Part shown: piece after piece, positions 35,401 to 49,200 of the stretch
Position numbering within the stretch: the first letter of the stretch is position 1
How the letters are laid out: each line of letters begins with the position of its first letter
Assembly: GCA_021904315.1 (NCBI GenBank)
Contig: CM038907.1
Location: 25,179,223 to 25,243,222 of the forward strand
Direction: 5' to 3'
Origin: Sphagnum magellanicum
Lineage: Eukaryota > Streptophyta > Sphagnopsida > Sphagnales > Sphagnaceae
Length of the DNA: 64,000 bases
Made by a program: the position numbers and the translations under genes
Notes under the pieces: model-generated
The model's input: the letters and a program-made list of their open reading frames with translations, nothing else
Database searches by the model: none
Told to the model about the DNA's origin: nothing

Positions 35401-36735
35401 GTTAAAAAAAAACACCGCTGAGTGGATTTTTTTAATTTTATTTTTCACTTAAATGGTGTGTGTATGTGTATTTTATGGGGATTTTATTTTTGTTGTTGTA
35501 GATTTTTGAGTTTTTTAGGGGGGTGGGGGGAGGGTTATGTATGGGAAATGGTTAAAGGGTAATGAATAAATAAGGCGAACAATTTTAAGTTTTCCCAAGT
35601 GGGAACGTCAAGTGAATTTTAAATAAATAATTTTTTTTAAAATTAAAATATTTTTTAAAAAAAAAAACCTTAAGTTCTTCTCCCCCCCCCCGCCCCACCT
35701 ACCCACCCACAAACAACTTTGCTACAAATATAGAGCACCTAGGTATGGCTTTCTTCTCCCCCACGGTTAGCCTGGCACAATTTGTTGCTTGTGATTGTCT
35801 TTTTGTCCATTCAATAAACCCTTTTAGCTTAGGTGGTATCATTCCTTCTTATCTCCAAAAGACAAAATTCATATTTTACACGGTACTATTATTGTTATTG
35901 TCTACAAATCTAGGCATAAAAATAAATAAAAATTTTAAAAAATAAACATAATAATATACTATAATATAATATGATAATATTATATAATTATTATGATATA
36001 ATATAATTTTAAAAAATATTTGGGAGGGGAAGAGTAATGGTTGAACTAACTAAACCCACCCACATAAGGGTGATCACCTACACAAATAATGTTTGAAAAT
36101 TTGGGATTGAAGACATTGGAAAATTTGGAAATTTGCATTTTTTTAAAAATCGTAATGAGAGCACAAAAGGGGGTAAGAAGATTGACCCAGCGGAAAAAAT
36201 GGGCCAAAGACTTGAACCCTAACATTTGGCAACAATGGCTTTATAAAAAAAAAAACTTTTGTTGTACCCCTGATATTTATGCTTCCTTGTCACGATTTTT
36301 ATTTTCGCTTTTGTTTTCACAATTTTGATAGTCTTAGTTATGTGACAAGCAATCCGGTCTTTCCGGAAATTTAAGCGCTCTAGTATAAGCCACATCCGAC
36401 CAATGTGGCACCACAATGACACCTCATTCGCAGTCGTCAATTGTGGGGGCCTTTCTTTTTGTTATTTGTGCATTAGGTGGAATCGCCACTTTGGTCATAA
36501 GAAAAGGATGTGCGGAAACCTAGGTGGCTTTCCGAGTTGGTGGCGGAAACAATGGCACACAACCCCATCACTTTTTTTTTTTTGGCCCGAAAATGTGACA
36601 CATTTTTGTTCGTCTTTTTTCTTCCGAAGAAGAAGCGGGAGTCATTCAATTTCCGCCTTTTTACACACACTAGTTATGCATTAGGTTATGATGTTGGGTT
36701 TGCCCAAATGGGTCGATCCGTCCATGATGCTTTTT
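35400..36735. other. No gene recognised
   Basis: Homopolymer-rich, with a C run near 35681-35691, an AT/TA-rich stretch at 35940-36010 and T runs. Short frames only. Confidence 0.5.
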
Positions 36736-36739
36736 TGGC

Positions 36740-37206
36740 TATTGGGCTTCCAACATTCTACAACATATAGCCAATATTCAACCATATAGATTCGACTACA
36801 CGGGCTTCCATCATTGTACATGAAATAGCCAATACTCAACCAATAAAGATTCGGCTACACAAGCTTAAAACATTTTACGTCACATGGCCAATATTCAACC
36901 ATATAGATTTGACTACAACATGGGCTTCCATCATTCTACATCACATAGCCAATATTTCAACCATTAAAGATTAGGCTACACAGGCTTCCAACATTTTTTT
37001 TATATCACATAGCCAATATTCAACCATCTAGGTTTCGACTACAACATAGGCTTCCATCATTCTACATCACATAGCCAATATTCAACCGATAAAGATTCAA
37101 CTACATGGACTTCCCAACATTTTATATCACATAGCCAATATTCAACCACAAATATTCAACTACACGGGCTTCCGACGCTCTACAACACGTAGCCAATATT
37201 CAATCA
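36740..37206. repeat. Minisatellite of alternating unit types, 58-64 bp, about eight units
   Basis: AGCCAATATTCAACC or a close variant recurs at 36769, 36827, 36886, 36947, 37011, 37073, 37133 and 37191. Units alternate between type A (CATATAGATT, GACTACAACATGGGCTTCCATCATTCTACAT) split here as CATATAGATT...CTTCCATCATTCTAC, and type B (AATAAAGATT...CTTCCAACATTTTAT), giving a dimer of about 121 bp. This implies amplification of a two-unit ancestor. Confidence 0.85.
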
Positions 37207-37209
37207 TAA

Positions 37210-39875
37210 AGGCATTTGCCGATGTTGCTTGGGCCCAACCAAGTCCCCTTTATTTTATGCCCTATTATACTAAATGAGACCACTATTGAGAGACCACCTA
37301 TAATTGGGCATAATTTTTCTACCCACTCCTTAAGAGGAGTAGGTATAAGATCCCTCTTCTTTTCCAAGAGGGGGTATTCGTGTGTAGGGTTAAAGCCTAA
37401 GGCCATGGACTTTTACTAAAATAAGGGCTCCACAATGTGGAGCCAAACACAAGCTTGATTCTACTAAAGCCTATCACCAAAGCTTTATCAAACCTAAAAG
37501 CCTAACTTAATTTTTTTTGGAAAGAAAATATGTTGGGTAAACCTATTGCTTTCACCCCCTATCCCCTCTTTCAGTGGTATCTGCAAAGTAATGAAATTTT
37601 TCAGTATGGAATGCTGAAACCCAGCATTTAAAGCACAAGGTCTATTTATAGTATTTATAGTATAGCTGCAGAGGTAGGAGGAGCAGTGAAAATATACGTA
37701 GCAGCAGCAGCAGCAGTGGAGGTGCTTAGGAAAAAAAGAAAGAGGGGGGGATAAAACTCAGTCAGTTTACCACCAAAATTGGTGGAAAAAACTAGTTTGG
37801 GTCCCAGTTATTTTCCTTTTCTAAAATCTCCATTCCCAGATAAGCATTTGATGCCCCTATTATGCCGTTCTCACCCCACTAATCGCCTAACTTTACAGAT
37901 AACTTTAATATATATATACACACAGAAATATTCTTTGAGTGCTTTATATATGATTGTTGTGTGCAAGACTTTGTGATTCGCATTCTACTTTTAATGCTGA
38001 GTCAGTTCATGTGGTGGGGGCCTTGGCAAAGTCAGGCTTCATCATGAGGTTTTGTTGTTGGTGTTGTTGTTACTCATTATTATGTTTTTGGCTGCTTCTC
38101 AAACTTTCATTCCCTTTTGTCCAATTCGAAGGGTCTGCTCAAGTACTTTGGTGAAGCTGAATGTAAAATTTTAAATTCATGTACGAAGTACTTGAAATTT
38201 TTTGGGATGTTGTTCTAGTGGTGATAGATAGTTCAAAAGCCTATTTAGCCAAATTTGGCAATATTCAAAATATGAAAGTATAAAGTTTTAAGCACCCTTT
38301 CACATTGTTTGCAATTGTGGTGAATTTTTGTGAATTTTTTTCAAAAGGAAAAGAATTTTTTAATAGAATTTTCTTTTTTGAAAATATATTTCTCCCAAAA
38401 TAATGGCAAAATTTTGATTTCTAAAATCAGATGATAAATTCAATGCATGTTATATCCCAAAGTTTAAGTTAGGTGTGCCAATTCCCACCTTTATACAAAT
38501 TAATTCAATTATTTTAAAAATAAGCTTAAATAAACTTATCAAAAAATTATCTTGCATAGATGTGTTGTGTTTTTATCTATTAGTTATTTTCTATTTGAAA
38601 TACGAAAAGCTACTAATTAGTTATGAATTGTATATGTAATTGATACAAAAGGCATATCATGACAATAGATTCATTTTGGGATTAACAAAAACAATATTAT
38701 ATTCTAACATTAATGAACTTATTTTTATGTGCTTCTTTTTCAAACTAATCGAAATGATGCTTTAATAACGATTACTTAAGTTGGGATTTCTATCAATGAT
38801 ATTACATGTATCTACTACTTATTAATTATAATATTAACATTTAATGTCACATGAACAACGTTAATTAATTTAAATTTCATTTGTCACACTACTCATTCCC
38901 AATTTAGATTCCTACCCCAATATTGTGAACTTTAATTATTATATTCAACCTTTATTTGATTTAATGGCATTAATGTAAAACTTTTAATCAATTTTTTTAT
39001 ATCTTAACACCAACATCACCCTAAGTTTATTTCACACTTCCATTGCAAGCTAATCCCACCACCTTAACATTTCTTTCCCCTTCCAATGTAACCTAAGATG
39101 GATGGTAAAAATAGAAATTTCTATTTTACTAAAATTAGCTAAATGGTACATTGTTACTCTCAAATATGCAAAAAAATTGAAATATCCTCAAAGGTCTTCC
39201 TACAATGTTGTCAAACTTTTTTTTTTTCTTTTTTTTTAAAGCTCACTTTGCTAGTACATTTTTTAAAAACAAGTTTTTAAACCTTAATTTATTAATGGAA
39301 TCTTGCTTTTCTATTGCCTTTTTTTTTCCTTTTATCCCTCCTATCCCTTCAAGTTGCTTATTATGTGTATAAGAAGCATTCAAAACCATGTGTGAAAACA
39401 TCTAAAACAAATTATAATTCAAATATTGTGTATTTGAAATTTTGACAACTTTATTTACTCCCCCACAACATAATATCCATCACCTAATTATTATTTAACT
39501 ATAATATGGCATAAGCATAATCTATTTCAAATAGTTGATGATTTAAAATCCGTCAATTCATGTTCCCAAAAACCAATAGTAATCAAAATAAATCTTCACA
39601 ACTTTTATCCTCAATGTTAATACAAAAATATTCAATTGATGTTTCGTTAAATCTATTTATCCATTGATTATGAACCAAGATCCAAGAGTCTATACTTCAA
39701 TTATATATAAATGCCAATTCTAATAGTAGATTAGGTCAAAATTCATTGACTTTATTAGTTGGTTTTTGGCCCATAGTTGGTTTGTGGCAAACCTACCTTA
39801 CATCAAATCATAATTGCATGTGAGAAAACATGTTGTCAAATTGGTGCCAAGGTTTCAATTTTCTGAACTAGGCTT
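37210..39875. other. No gene recognised
   Basis: AT-rich, decaying to very AT-rich after 38.2 kb. A TTTAGCCAAATTTGGCAATA fragment of the dispersed family lies at about 38245. CAG repeats occur near 37704-37716. No protein family is seen on either strand. Confidence 0.5.
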
Positions 39876-39884
39876 GTGGATTTA

Positions 39885-40320
39885 GCCAAAATTTGGCTAA
39901 AGCTCAAGGAGGAAAGTAAACTTTTTTTTGGAATATCCATATGCTAGAACCTATTGACTAAATACAATTTAAAAATAATTCCTATAAATGTAATGATTTT
40001 GAGCCATTTTTTCAAAAAAAATCCTATGATATTTTTTCATGATGTCATGATTTCATTTAACATTTGGTTTTGGGATAATTAAAAAATGATGAATGATTTC
40101 ATCTAAAGTGTTCTTTTTGCTAGTGAATTTTTTTAGTTGATAAATGTCCTTCCAAACTAGTGAAAGATAAACATTTTAATTTGTTAATTATACATGAAGT
40201 TATAATAGGTAGCCAAAATTATAGAAACATGCTTAAATTTTTTTATTTTCATATTTTGTTTATAGCCAAAGTGGTTAAATTCTTTTATGGATGATTGCCA
40301 CTTCATCTACATTACAAAGT
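39885..40320. repeat. Dispersed TAGCCAAA repeat with both ends, inverted arrangement
   Basis: The left end reads TTAGCCAAAATTTGGCTAAA in the same orientation as 9345. The right end (40258-40310) reads TATAGCCAAAGTGGTTAAAT then TTTTATGGATGATTGCC in the opposite orientation. This could be two fragments back to back, or one element with inverted termini. Confidence 0.5.
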
Positions 40321-40329
40321 TAGGAAGAA

Positions 40330-43300
40330 AAACTTTAATCTCACAATTGATTATTGTTTAATTTTATGCAAATATTTTTGTTATGATTTTTTTCACATAT
40401 TTTGGAATGCTTGGAACCGCTTACATTTTTTTCCAATTTTTTGATGTAACATCAATTGCCAAGCATCCCAATAAGGATTTAACATTAACTAATGATAAGT
40501 AATGTTAAGCATGTCCAAATGGTAGAATCCAATTTTAGTTTGGTTGGTTGTGTAGGTGGCAAAAATCTTGAATGACTAGATACAAATATGATGAAGACTC
40601 AATAATGTAGTAAAAAAATGGTCGTTATTGCCACTATAATCAAAATTCTTGTGGGTAATTTCGTAAAATAGCAAATAGTTCACATTGGTGACAATGCATT
40701 ACATTTTGTCTATATGAGTTGGTTATTTAATCTCCATGTTTTCAATTACATTATGGCTATGGATACTAAATATCTCCTCAAAATATAAAGACAAACTCAC
40801 TAGTATTTTGAAATTTACATTAGCAACATGGTATGATTCCAAAAGTTGCCCACCTCCAACCCCTATTCATATCACCAACATAAGAAGAATATAGGAATAA
40901 TGAGCTATTTTGTGGATGAATATGATGAAATTAAACATGAAGAAAGTTTCTGAAAAGATCTTTAAAAGCTTTTAGAAAATGAAAAATTAGCAAAATAAAA
41001 TTTTATAAGAATTGTTGATAAATTTTTGAGAAAAGATTTAGGTAGTGGCCCAAGGAAATCATTTCCATTTCATTCCAAAAAATGTACAAAAAAATATAAG
41101 GTGCAATTAATTGAAAAAAATTATAATTTATTTAATTGTATATAAGGTGTTTATTATTCATTATGGAAATATATTCAAAATATTCCATTACTACATGACA
41201 TATTAAAAATACCTTTTTATTTCAAATGTTTTTCAAAACATATAAAAAGTAGTTACTGAAAGGTTCTAGAAGGTTGATGAACTTTTAGAATGTTCCATTG
41301 AATAATATTTTTAAAAATCCAAAAGGCCTCATCCTTTAATTTCACCAATGCAAGTTATGGCCATTATATTCCTAGTCCATCTCATGTTTTAACTTGCATC
41401 ATGTTTTGTTCAAACAATATAATATTTTAGTTTTTTTTCATTAACTAATTCCTTATCAAGTCCATATAACCTACTCTTTGTATCATTCACTTATTCTTGA
41501 AAATGAAGGTTTGGTTGCAAAGCTAATGGTTGGGAGTTCGAATTTGAACTAAACCTCTTCTCTTCATTTTATGAGGACAATGGACTACCCTAGTGGTTAG
41601 AGGTAAGTAGTTTGTAATTGCTAGAATTACCCAAAAAAAGGAAAAAAAAGCATGAACCCAATTTCACATTTCAAAGTTCAAGCACGCTAGCCCTAATCAT
41701 GTGTAATGTTTACATCTAACCACATGTTATAAAAAATTTGATATGGAAAGTTATCAAGTGTGAAAAACTTAAGTGCATACATAACAAGTTGCAAATGAAT
41801 GTTTAAGCGATTACACAATTTGTTTTAAAAAATAAAATGGAATTGAAATAACATTCATCATCAATAGAACTAATAACATGAACCATGGAAATCTCTACCA
41901 ACTTTTTGAATATTCTAAGAAAAATGTGACAATAATTGTGATTGATGGATTACTTGCCCCAACTGTATGAAAGGATTAACAATGATCAAATTAGCCTTGC
42001 CATCAACTTTAACCATGGCTTGAGTAGCATTGGACTTCATTATCAACTTGAAAAAATCTTGTTGAATATCAAAATCCATGTTGAAAGAACATAAAGAATA
42101 TGGGGATAGATTTCCCATACATAAGGGTGTAAACAAAATAAAGTGAACAACTTTTTTACCTTGTCAAAGCCATCATAAAATTATGAAACATTTAATGTTT
42201 TTTGTTTGAATGACTAGAAATAAATAAAATTTTACACTAATGTGCATTAATGTTCAAATTCCAACTTGTGAAAGTAGGTTTTAAGTAGGTTTTTAAAACT
42301 ACAAGTAGCTTTTAACATCTACTTTTGAACGTGGGTTTTTCATTTCAAGTAGGTGTCACATAGGCTAAGGTTTAATAAAGAGAAAAAAGGAAAAAAATGG
42401 TTCAAGTTAAACTAAATGATGATCTTTATATCATAAGTGAATACACATCTATTTGATTAAAATTTTTAATGAAATGGTAGCTTTGAACACATATAAACCA
42501 ATCAATTTTAAATCTACTTTTCATTTCTTTTTAAAGTCATTTATTTTTTATGTTTTTGGTCCAACCATATTCTTATAAACTTAATACAACAAATGAATGT
42601 TACTTGACATATACTTTCACCAAATTTGATGCTACTTTTTTGTAGTTATATGTGTGACATATGGTTTAAATGGAGACATCTACTTTTTCTATATACTTTA
42701 TCTTGCTTTGACCTTTAAATTATTTACATGGATATGGGTTGTAATAAAACCCTTTCAAGACCTCCAAGTGTCAAAGAAATTTTCATTTGCCTAAAACCAA
42801 TATTAGGGGTAAAAAATTAACTACTTAGGAAATCAAAGATTGAATTCACCAATTAATTCTTTGGTTGTTTTTGCCATTTAACAAACAAAACAAATGTCAA
42901 ACATCCAAGGTTGCATCAAAAAACATAAAATAAAATCAAAGGGGTTAGGTTCATACACATGCATCTAGGTTTGCATCAAAAAATAAATCTAAAATAATTT
43001 TGCTATGCATCAAAAAATGTGCAATCAACAATTGCAAGTTATGGAAACATTATATTAATTCTACCATACACTAAACAACAAATTTTCATCCAAGTTTAAA
43101 TCAAAAAAAAATTGAAAACCAACTTTGCCATACACCAACAAGGTGCCTTTGACATTTAGCAAACGATAAAAACATGCAATTATAGGAAGCTCCTAAATCC
43201 AATTACATTGAATGAAAAAATTCTAAGGGGCTAAAGGCACTTACATTTACATTCAACTTTCACCAATTGTATTATATGTGCAAATTTTGCTTATGTAACA

Positions 43301-43840
43301 AGTAGCACACCACTTATTGATGATGAGTAAACTTCACCCTGACGAGCCCGTGTCTTCTCACCATATAGAACAAAGATAAGATGTTCAATGTAATATGTGT
43401 TGTAGTGTGTCACCCATTTGATATGGATTTGTTGATGGCCCCCCTTGTCATGGCATCTATGAAAGGACCAAAATTCATCACCTTAGAAAGAAGAGGCAAT
43501 GCTAGAATACACATTATATTATTGACCTTGGTCAACCTTCACTAACACAGTGATGAAGTCACAAATGAAAATATTTCTTTTCCAAGCAAAGCTCAAGAAG
43601 GATTGCATAATCTCCATAAAGGATAAAACAAATCCAAGTCTTGATAATAAATGTGTTTTAAAGAAAAGACCCAAGTTTGTTGGCTAATAACATGATACAT
43701 CACACAAAACCACAAAAACATATTAAAAAAATGAAGAACACCATGAACATTTGTACCCATATAAATAATAACAACCAACAACATTTAGAAGGATCTACAA
43801 ATGAAATTTAAGAGTTGGTCATCAAATTTAGCATTTTCAA
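40330..43840. other. No gene recognised
   Basis: Very AT-rich. Apart from the LTR-like segment at 41235-41430, nothing interpretable was found. Frames are under 75 codons. Confidence 0.5.
41235..41430. repeat. LTR-like dispersed repeat, member 2
   Basis: Counterpart of 23380-23620, same orientation, diverged. Shared landmarks are AGAAGGTTGATGA, TGTTCCATTGAATAATAT, TTTCACCAATGCAAGTTATG and TTGTTCAAACAATA. Its limits are uncertain. Confidence 0.5.
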
Positions 43841-43848
43841 ATCAAACA

Positions 43849-45105
43849 CTACTACAAAAATAGGTTTATTTGATTGGAGAATCTAATAAAAAATGACCAA
43901 ATTTGGACATGTGTTAAAAGATCATCATATCAATCTAAACAAATTGATTTGGACCTATTTGAAATGACAAGGTGGTCTTTTTAACAAGGTTGGTCAAATT
44001 TTTACCTAACTTAAAACCATTTATTTTCTAGATGATTATTATTTTGAAATTGTAAGTAAGTAAGTAGCTAGCTAGCTAGCTAGTAAACATGTCTAGGTAG
44101 TTCATAAAAGGTATATTGTAAGTGGTTGCTTAACTTAGCCTACTTAGTTAAACTAACAAGTACCTAACCTAGCCTACCAAACTACCTTAGTCTAACCTAC
44201 CTACCTCAACCCCTTAACCATGCACATAGGTTACAAGAATAAAAAATTGAATACCTCACTTGCAAAAGGATAAATCAAGTATTGATCAATGGATTACACC
44301 ATTAAAAAGTTACTGTTTTTATCAAAATTTTAATTTCACATCGTTACTTATGTAAGTAAGTAAAAAAAGTTAGATAATTAGTAGGTAGGTTGTAAAATGG
44401 TAAGTAGGTAAAGGAGATAACTATTTAAATTATAGGAGGTAGGAGGAAAGTGGGTACATAGATAGGTAGGAAATAAGAAATAGGAGATAAGTAGGTAGGT
44501 AGGTCGATAGGTGGGTAGATAGGTAGATAGGTAGGTAGGACATAGGAGATATGTAGGTTGTAGGATCATAGGTAGTTGGAAGGTAGGTGGATGGTTAGGT
44601 GGGTAGGTATGTTCATAAGAAATAAAAGGTAGGTAGGATGTAAGATGGTAAGTAAGTAGGTAGCTAGGTAGGTAGTAGGAGGTAGGAGCTTGGTGGATTG
44701 TAAAATGATTAATAGATAGATAGGTATATAAATAGGCCTAGGATACCTAGCTAGTTTTGATAATAGCTAATTTAACTTATTAATTAACATACGATGTTTG
44801 ATTTGATTAGAAAGCCATTCATTGTCTTCACCAAGTATGTCATTTAAAAAAATTCAGCTTGACTAGATGTTCCACTTAATTTGAATTCATTCACCATTTT
44901 GACTAAGGTGGTCAATTTTTTGTTTAACTTGAATGAATGTTCAATTTGATAGATGGTCAAATAAATCATTCTAAGCAAGTTCACTAATGAAAAAATACAC
45001 ATTTAATTTAATTTTCAAGCCTTTAATCAAAATGTACATACCCATTAGTAAAAAAGGATTAATTAACTTGGGCTAATTGAAAAACCTATGTTTGTAATAC
45101 AAAAA
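43849..45105. mobile_element. Possible non-autonomous CACTA-like element
   Basis: The left end reads CACTACTACAAAAATAGGTT, almost the CACTA terminal signature and like the right end of the MITE at 51756-51908. A degenerate inverted match, AAAACCTATGTTTGTAATAC, lies near 45087-45106. AAGGTGGTC-type subterminal motifs occur near both ends. The interior contains the TAGG minisatellite and no transposase. The right end is imperfect and no target duplication was confirmed. Confidence 0.35.
44345..44740. repeat. TAGG/GGTA minisatellite
   Basis: Roughly 400 bp of GTAGGTAGGTAG-type runs interrupted by short unrelated bits, with a related AAGTAAGTAGCTAGCTAG tract at 44054-44088. The same tetranucleotide occurs on the opposite strand at 2.7, 3.1 and 20.1 kb. 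Chance minus-strand frames are Tyr/Leu/Pro/Thr-rich. Confidence 0.85.
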
Positions 45106-45307
45106 TTCAACATGTCCAAATGAATTCAAACTTTGCAAATCAAATTCAACCTCAACTTATCAAATCCAACATTTGCAAATCAAATTTAGCATTTTGAAGT
45201 TGATTTTAAATTTAACATCTCCATAAAAAATTTAAGAAAATTCTATCAAGTTACATTCAAGTTTTGCCATTTCACAAACAACTAAAGACAAATCAATTCC
45301 TATACCA

Positions 45308-46200
45308 TTAAATAAATAATTTTATAGAAAGATTTATAGTTGTATTCAAATTTTTCCTTGTGCAAACAACTTTTTGTGTTTGTAATTCATGTAATGCAAA
45401 ATTCAAATATAAATCGTAGGAAACAAAACAAGTTAGTAGATTAAGCTTTTGCAATTTTAATTGAATTTGAATTAGTAAACAATGAATGGTTTTTGCCATG
45501 ATTCTTTTGAGAGGCTTCAATATGGACATCCATTTGGTTTTCACATTCTTAACAATTTTGTTCCCTTTCCAAGTATCCAAGATTTAATTAGTTTCCAAAA
45601 TTTGATATGTTGTTTCAATGAATGGTTGAACGGCCATACATGTTCAACATAGGGAGGTAATTACTTCCATTTTTTTCTAAATAATGTGTAAAAAAATGTA
45701 GGGTGCAACTTAAAGAGAAAATTTAATTTTTATATTCACTTCAATGTAAATGGGTGCCCATAATTGGATTATGAGAATATACCTGAAAAATATTTTCAAT
45801 ATTTTCAATCTTAAATTTAAAAACCATTTAATATTTTATTATTTCATAGCATACCAAAAAAACCATTTTATTTTATGTTCTTCACAAAATAAACAAAGAA
45901 TAATCTCTTCAAATGTTCATCATGAACATTTCACTTTGTGCAATGAAGGTTAAATCTACCAATGATTGTAGAATTAAATTGGTTTTATGAACAACATAAT
46001 GAACACCCATGGAAATGATGTTAAAAAATTCTTGATTTGTTTGGCAATACTTGTTTTTATACTTTGAATACACATTCATCTCTTCGATTTTGATAAATAA
46101 AAACTTTTTGGACATATTTTCCATGGTTAACACCCCACCTTTCAGTAATGCATTCAAAATCATTTTGGTGAGGTTGTTAGAACCCAATCCATCAACAACC
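45308..46200 (-). pseudogene. Decayed hAT-superfamily transposase fragment 2
   Basis: On the minus strand, 46200-45909 reads DGLGSNNLTKMILNALLKGG and, 45 residues on, GVHYVVHKTNLILQSLVDL, the conserved central blocks of a plant hAT-type transposase (families usually show GVHC-AHRTNLAVQ). The next block, NVKTKWMSILKPLKR, follows at about 45545-45505. The gap of about 330 bp between the blocks is longer than usual, so it probably contains an insertion. Neither BED region nor dimerisation domain is seen. It is inactive. Confidence 0.7.
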
Positions 46201-46209
46201 TTATCAACA

Positions 46210-49200
46210 AATACCCTAATCTAGCAATCAACCACATATGCATGCACACAAAGACCCATTGTGGTCAAAAACATCCCTAAGTGGTACCACTAGGAACATC
46301 ACACCTTGATTTTCCTAGACCCATCGAAAATCATAGGAAACATTTAAATAAATATTTTCATAATTTGTTTTACATGAATATATTTATTAAATTCCACATA
46401 TTTTGAAATTTCAATAATATCAAGAATATTGTGTATTTTGATGTTCATAATCAATGCATTTAAAAAACATTTGAAGAATGTAATGTGGTTCAAACATGAT
46501 TTGAGAATTTTCTTGCGAATTCTTTCCTAAATTAATTTGGAAGTCATTTTATTTTTAGGTTTTTATTAAGCAATTAATTGAGTAAATATAATTTAGTTAT
46601 GAATTTCCAAAGTTAAGGCTATCAATTTTTGAAAGGGCCATTTTAATTAAGTCCTGTGTGCTACACCCTAAAGGATTTTCATTCGTTATGAATATGATAA
46701 CTATCAAAATGATTTTCAATGTGCAAGAGAGTAGTGACAAGTTACAACCAAATAAACCTAAGCCTAATTCCAACTACACATTAAAAAAAGTTTGAATAAA
46801 GACCTTAAGTCAATCAAAGAAAAAATAATAATTTATAGTTGTGAAAACATTTAAAATAAAGGGCCCAAAAAATGATTTGGCTATTTTTGGTTCCTTAACC
46901 ATTCCTTGAGGTGGTTCTTAATGGTACCACCCAAGGATGCTTTCACCCTTGTTAACATTTGTAATTATTTCATTATGAAAGAACATACTATGAATTGGGC
47001 ATATTATATGGTTTTAATAATATCATTTTGGATCATTTTGGAGTTCAATGTACATGAAATTCAACATGGATGGACCCAACCAATTATATTGTATTAGTGC
47101 ATGGTGGGATTATGTAGTCCCCCCCTGGGCTAGTAAACAACACATGTACAAAGACTCATATTTTAACAAGGCTTGACCATGTGCAAGGAAATGAAATGAT
47201 TTTGAGCAACTTTTTAGTTCCTTTCACTTACAAGTTGTGTCAATGGGACCATAAGTAACTTAGAACCTTTTTGAGCATACAACTTCATGTTCTTTAGGTG
47301 TGCACAATCCAAGTTGCAATGTAGTCACTAGTCTTCACCCCAAAGTTAGACAAATCTTGGAATATGATCATACAACCTTTGTGTTAAAATGTCCCACTTG
47401 GAACCAAATTTTTTTTCCTTGTTTTCAATCAAACATTAGACCTTACACTTCACATTATGAATAAACCCACCATTTAACAATAAACCTTCGACTCATGGCA
47501 ACCTTGTTGCCCATACAATTAATGATAATTATGTGTAATATTCATGAAACTTTTTGGGCTTCTTCCTATCCTTCTTCTATTTCTTTGAAAGTGGGTCAAC
47601 TTATAAATGAAACAACTCAACATTACAAGGTAGGTCATAGTGTGAATCTAACAACTTCATGATTTGCTCAAGTTCTATGAATTTGAGAAGGATTGCATGT
47701 AAATTGAACTTGGAACAAGGTGTTTTAAAAAGGACTTCACAACCATTGAATGTATAATTAGAATTTTATAGATCATTTTGTGTAAAGTCGTGGGGTCCAA
47801 GCATGGTAAAGTGGACCAAAAAGTACATCCATTCAAATTTTAAAATTTAAATATGGTAGTTTTCAATATAAACATATAAAAGTAGATTCAAATTTTTTTA
47901 AAAGACTCATTATGGAAGCCTCTAGTCTTGAGTTGAATACAAAATTTGAAAAACTTTAGTAAGATAAAAGTAGGTAACAAGTAAGAATGAAATTAAGAGG
48001 TTAATTTATTGCATTCATTCCTACTTCTACATTATATGTAAAATATATTTTGGTTATATTATGAAAAATATAAAATTCATTATTATATTTTAGGTGCCAT
48101 TGATCTAAAAATAATAAATCCAATACTTAATCTATAAGTTGTAATCCATTTTGTAGGTTGTGACATTTGCTTGAATTTTGATGAATATATACAAACCTAC
48201 TTTAAACATGTGGTTTTAAAATATAGTTGTAGCAAAGTCAAAGAATTTCATATAATTAATCTCTAAAGTAAATAATGTGTTTAAATTCAATATACAAAGG
48301 CCTACTTGATGGTCGCTTTCCACTTATGTTGTAAGGTAATTTTTTGGTTTACTTTACCATACTTTCATTTAGTGGTCTCAAAAAAACAACTTATAAAATT
48401 ACGAAGAGGCCATGCTCCTTTAAGAAGAAACTTCAAACCATTAGAGGAACTATAAGACCAAGGAAACATGATGGAATCAGACACAAGCACCGAGGGCATT
48501 GTGAGCTCTAAATTCCTAAAAAAGTTGAAGTATTAAAAGATTGAAAAAGACAATGTAGACTTTAAAGGTAAGACAAATGGTTGAAATTCAAGAATAAATA
48601 GGACCAATAGGAACTAAAAAAATTCTAACCATAATGCAAACCATTTGTAGGTTTGGGAACCCCTCCTTCACCATGGTCAACAATGTAACACATGATAAAA
48701 GACAATGACAAACACAAATAAGGTAACACAAACTTGACATCATAAGAAACAATAGAACCACAAGGGAAAGCAAAGAAAGATTGATGAACTTTGATTTGGC
48801 TCAAGAAGAAAAAAAAATTCACCAATTTTTTATTTTTTACATCGAAATTGACAAAAACAAAGTTTAGGCATTGTACAACTGAGAGTTCCTACAACCATGG
48901 TGGGAGTCAAAACCCAATAAAACTAATGACGAATTAAAGGAGGATATGCCTTTGGCTGTGCAAAAGCCATTTTCATTATAATGAACTTTAACATGCTAAC
49001 CAAACAATCTATTTTTTCCATATCTTTAAACTTGAAATGACCATTTTCATTCATTTGCCCAAATCCATATTGCAAAAGGTAAATATAATGTGGGCATAAA
49101 GAAAAAAACAACTAAAACATCTTTGAAGGCTTTAACTTGTGAATGGCCATTTTAGCTTTCAAGAGTTGTTTAAAAATGATAAATCCCCACCTCCTACAAA

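Noticed and set aside
36403..36770. Overlapping plus-strand frames with Trp/Phe-rich products
   Set aside because: Low-complexity T runs; no family, and the frames overlap each other.
41520..41620. tRNA-like GAGTTCGAATTTGAACT and CTAGTGGTTAGAGG motifs
   Set aside because: The two boxes are in the wrong order for one tRNA or SINE, and no cloverleaf forms.
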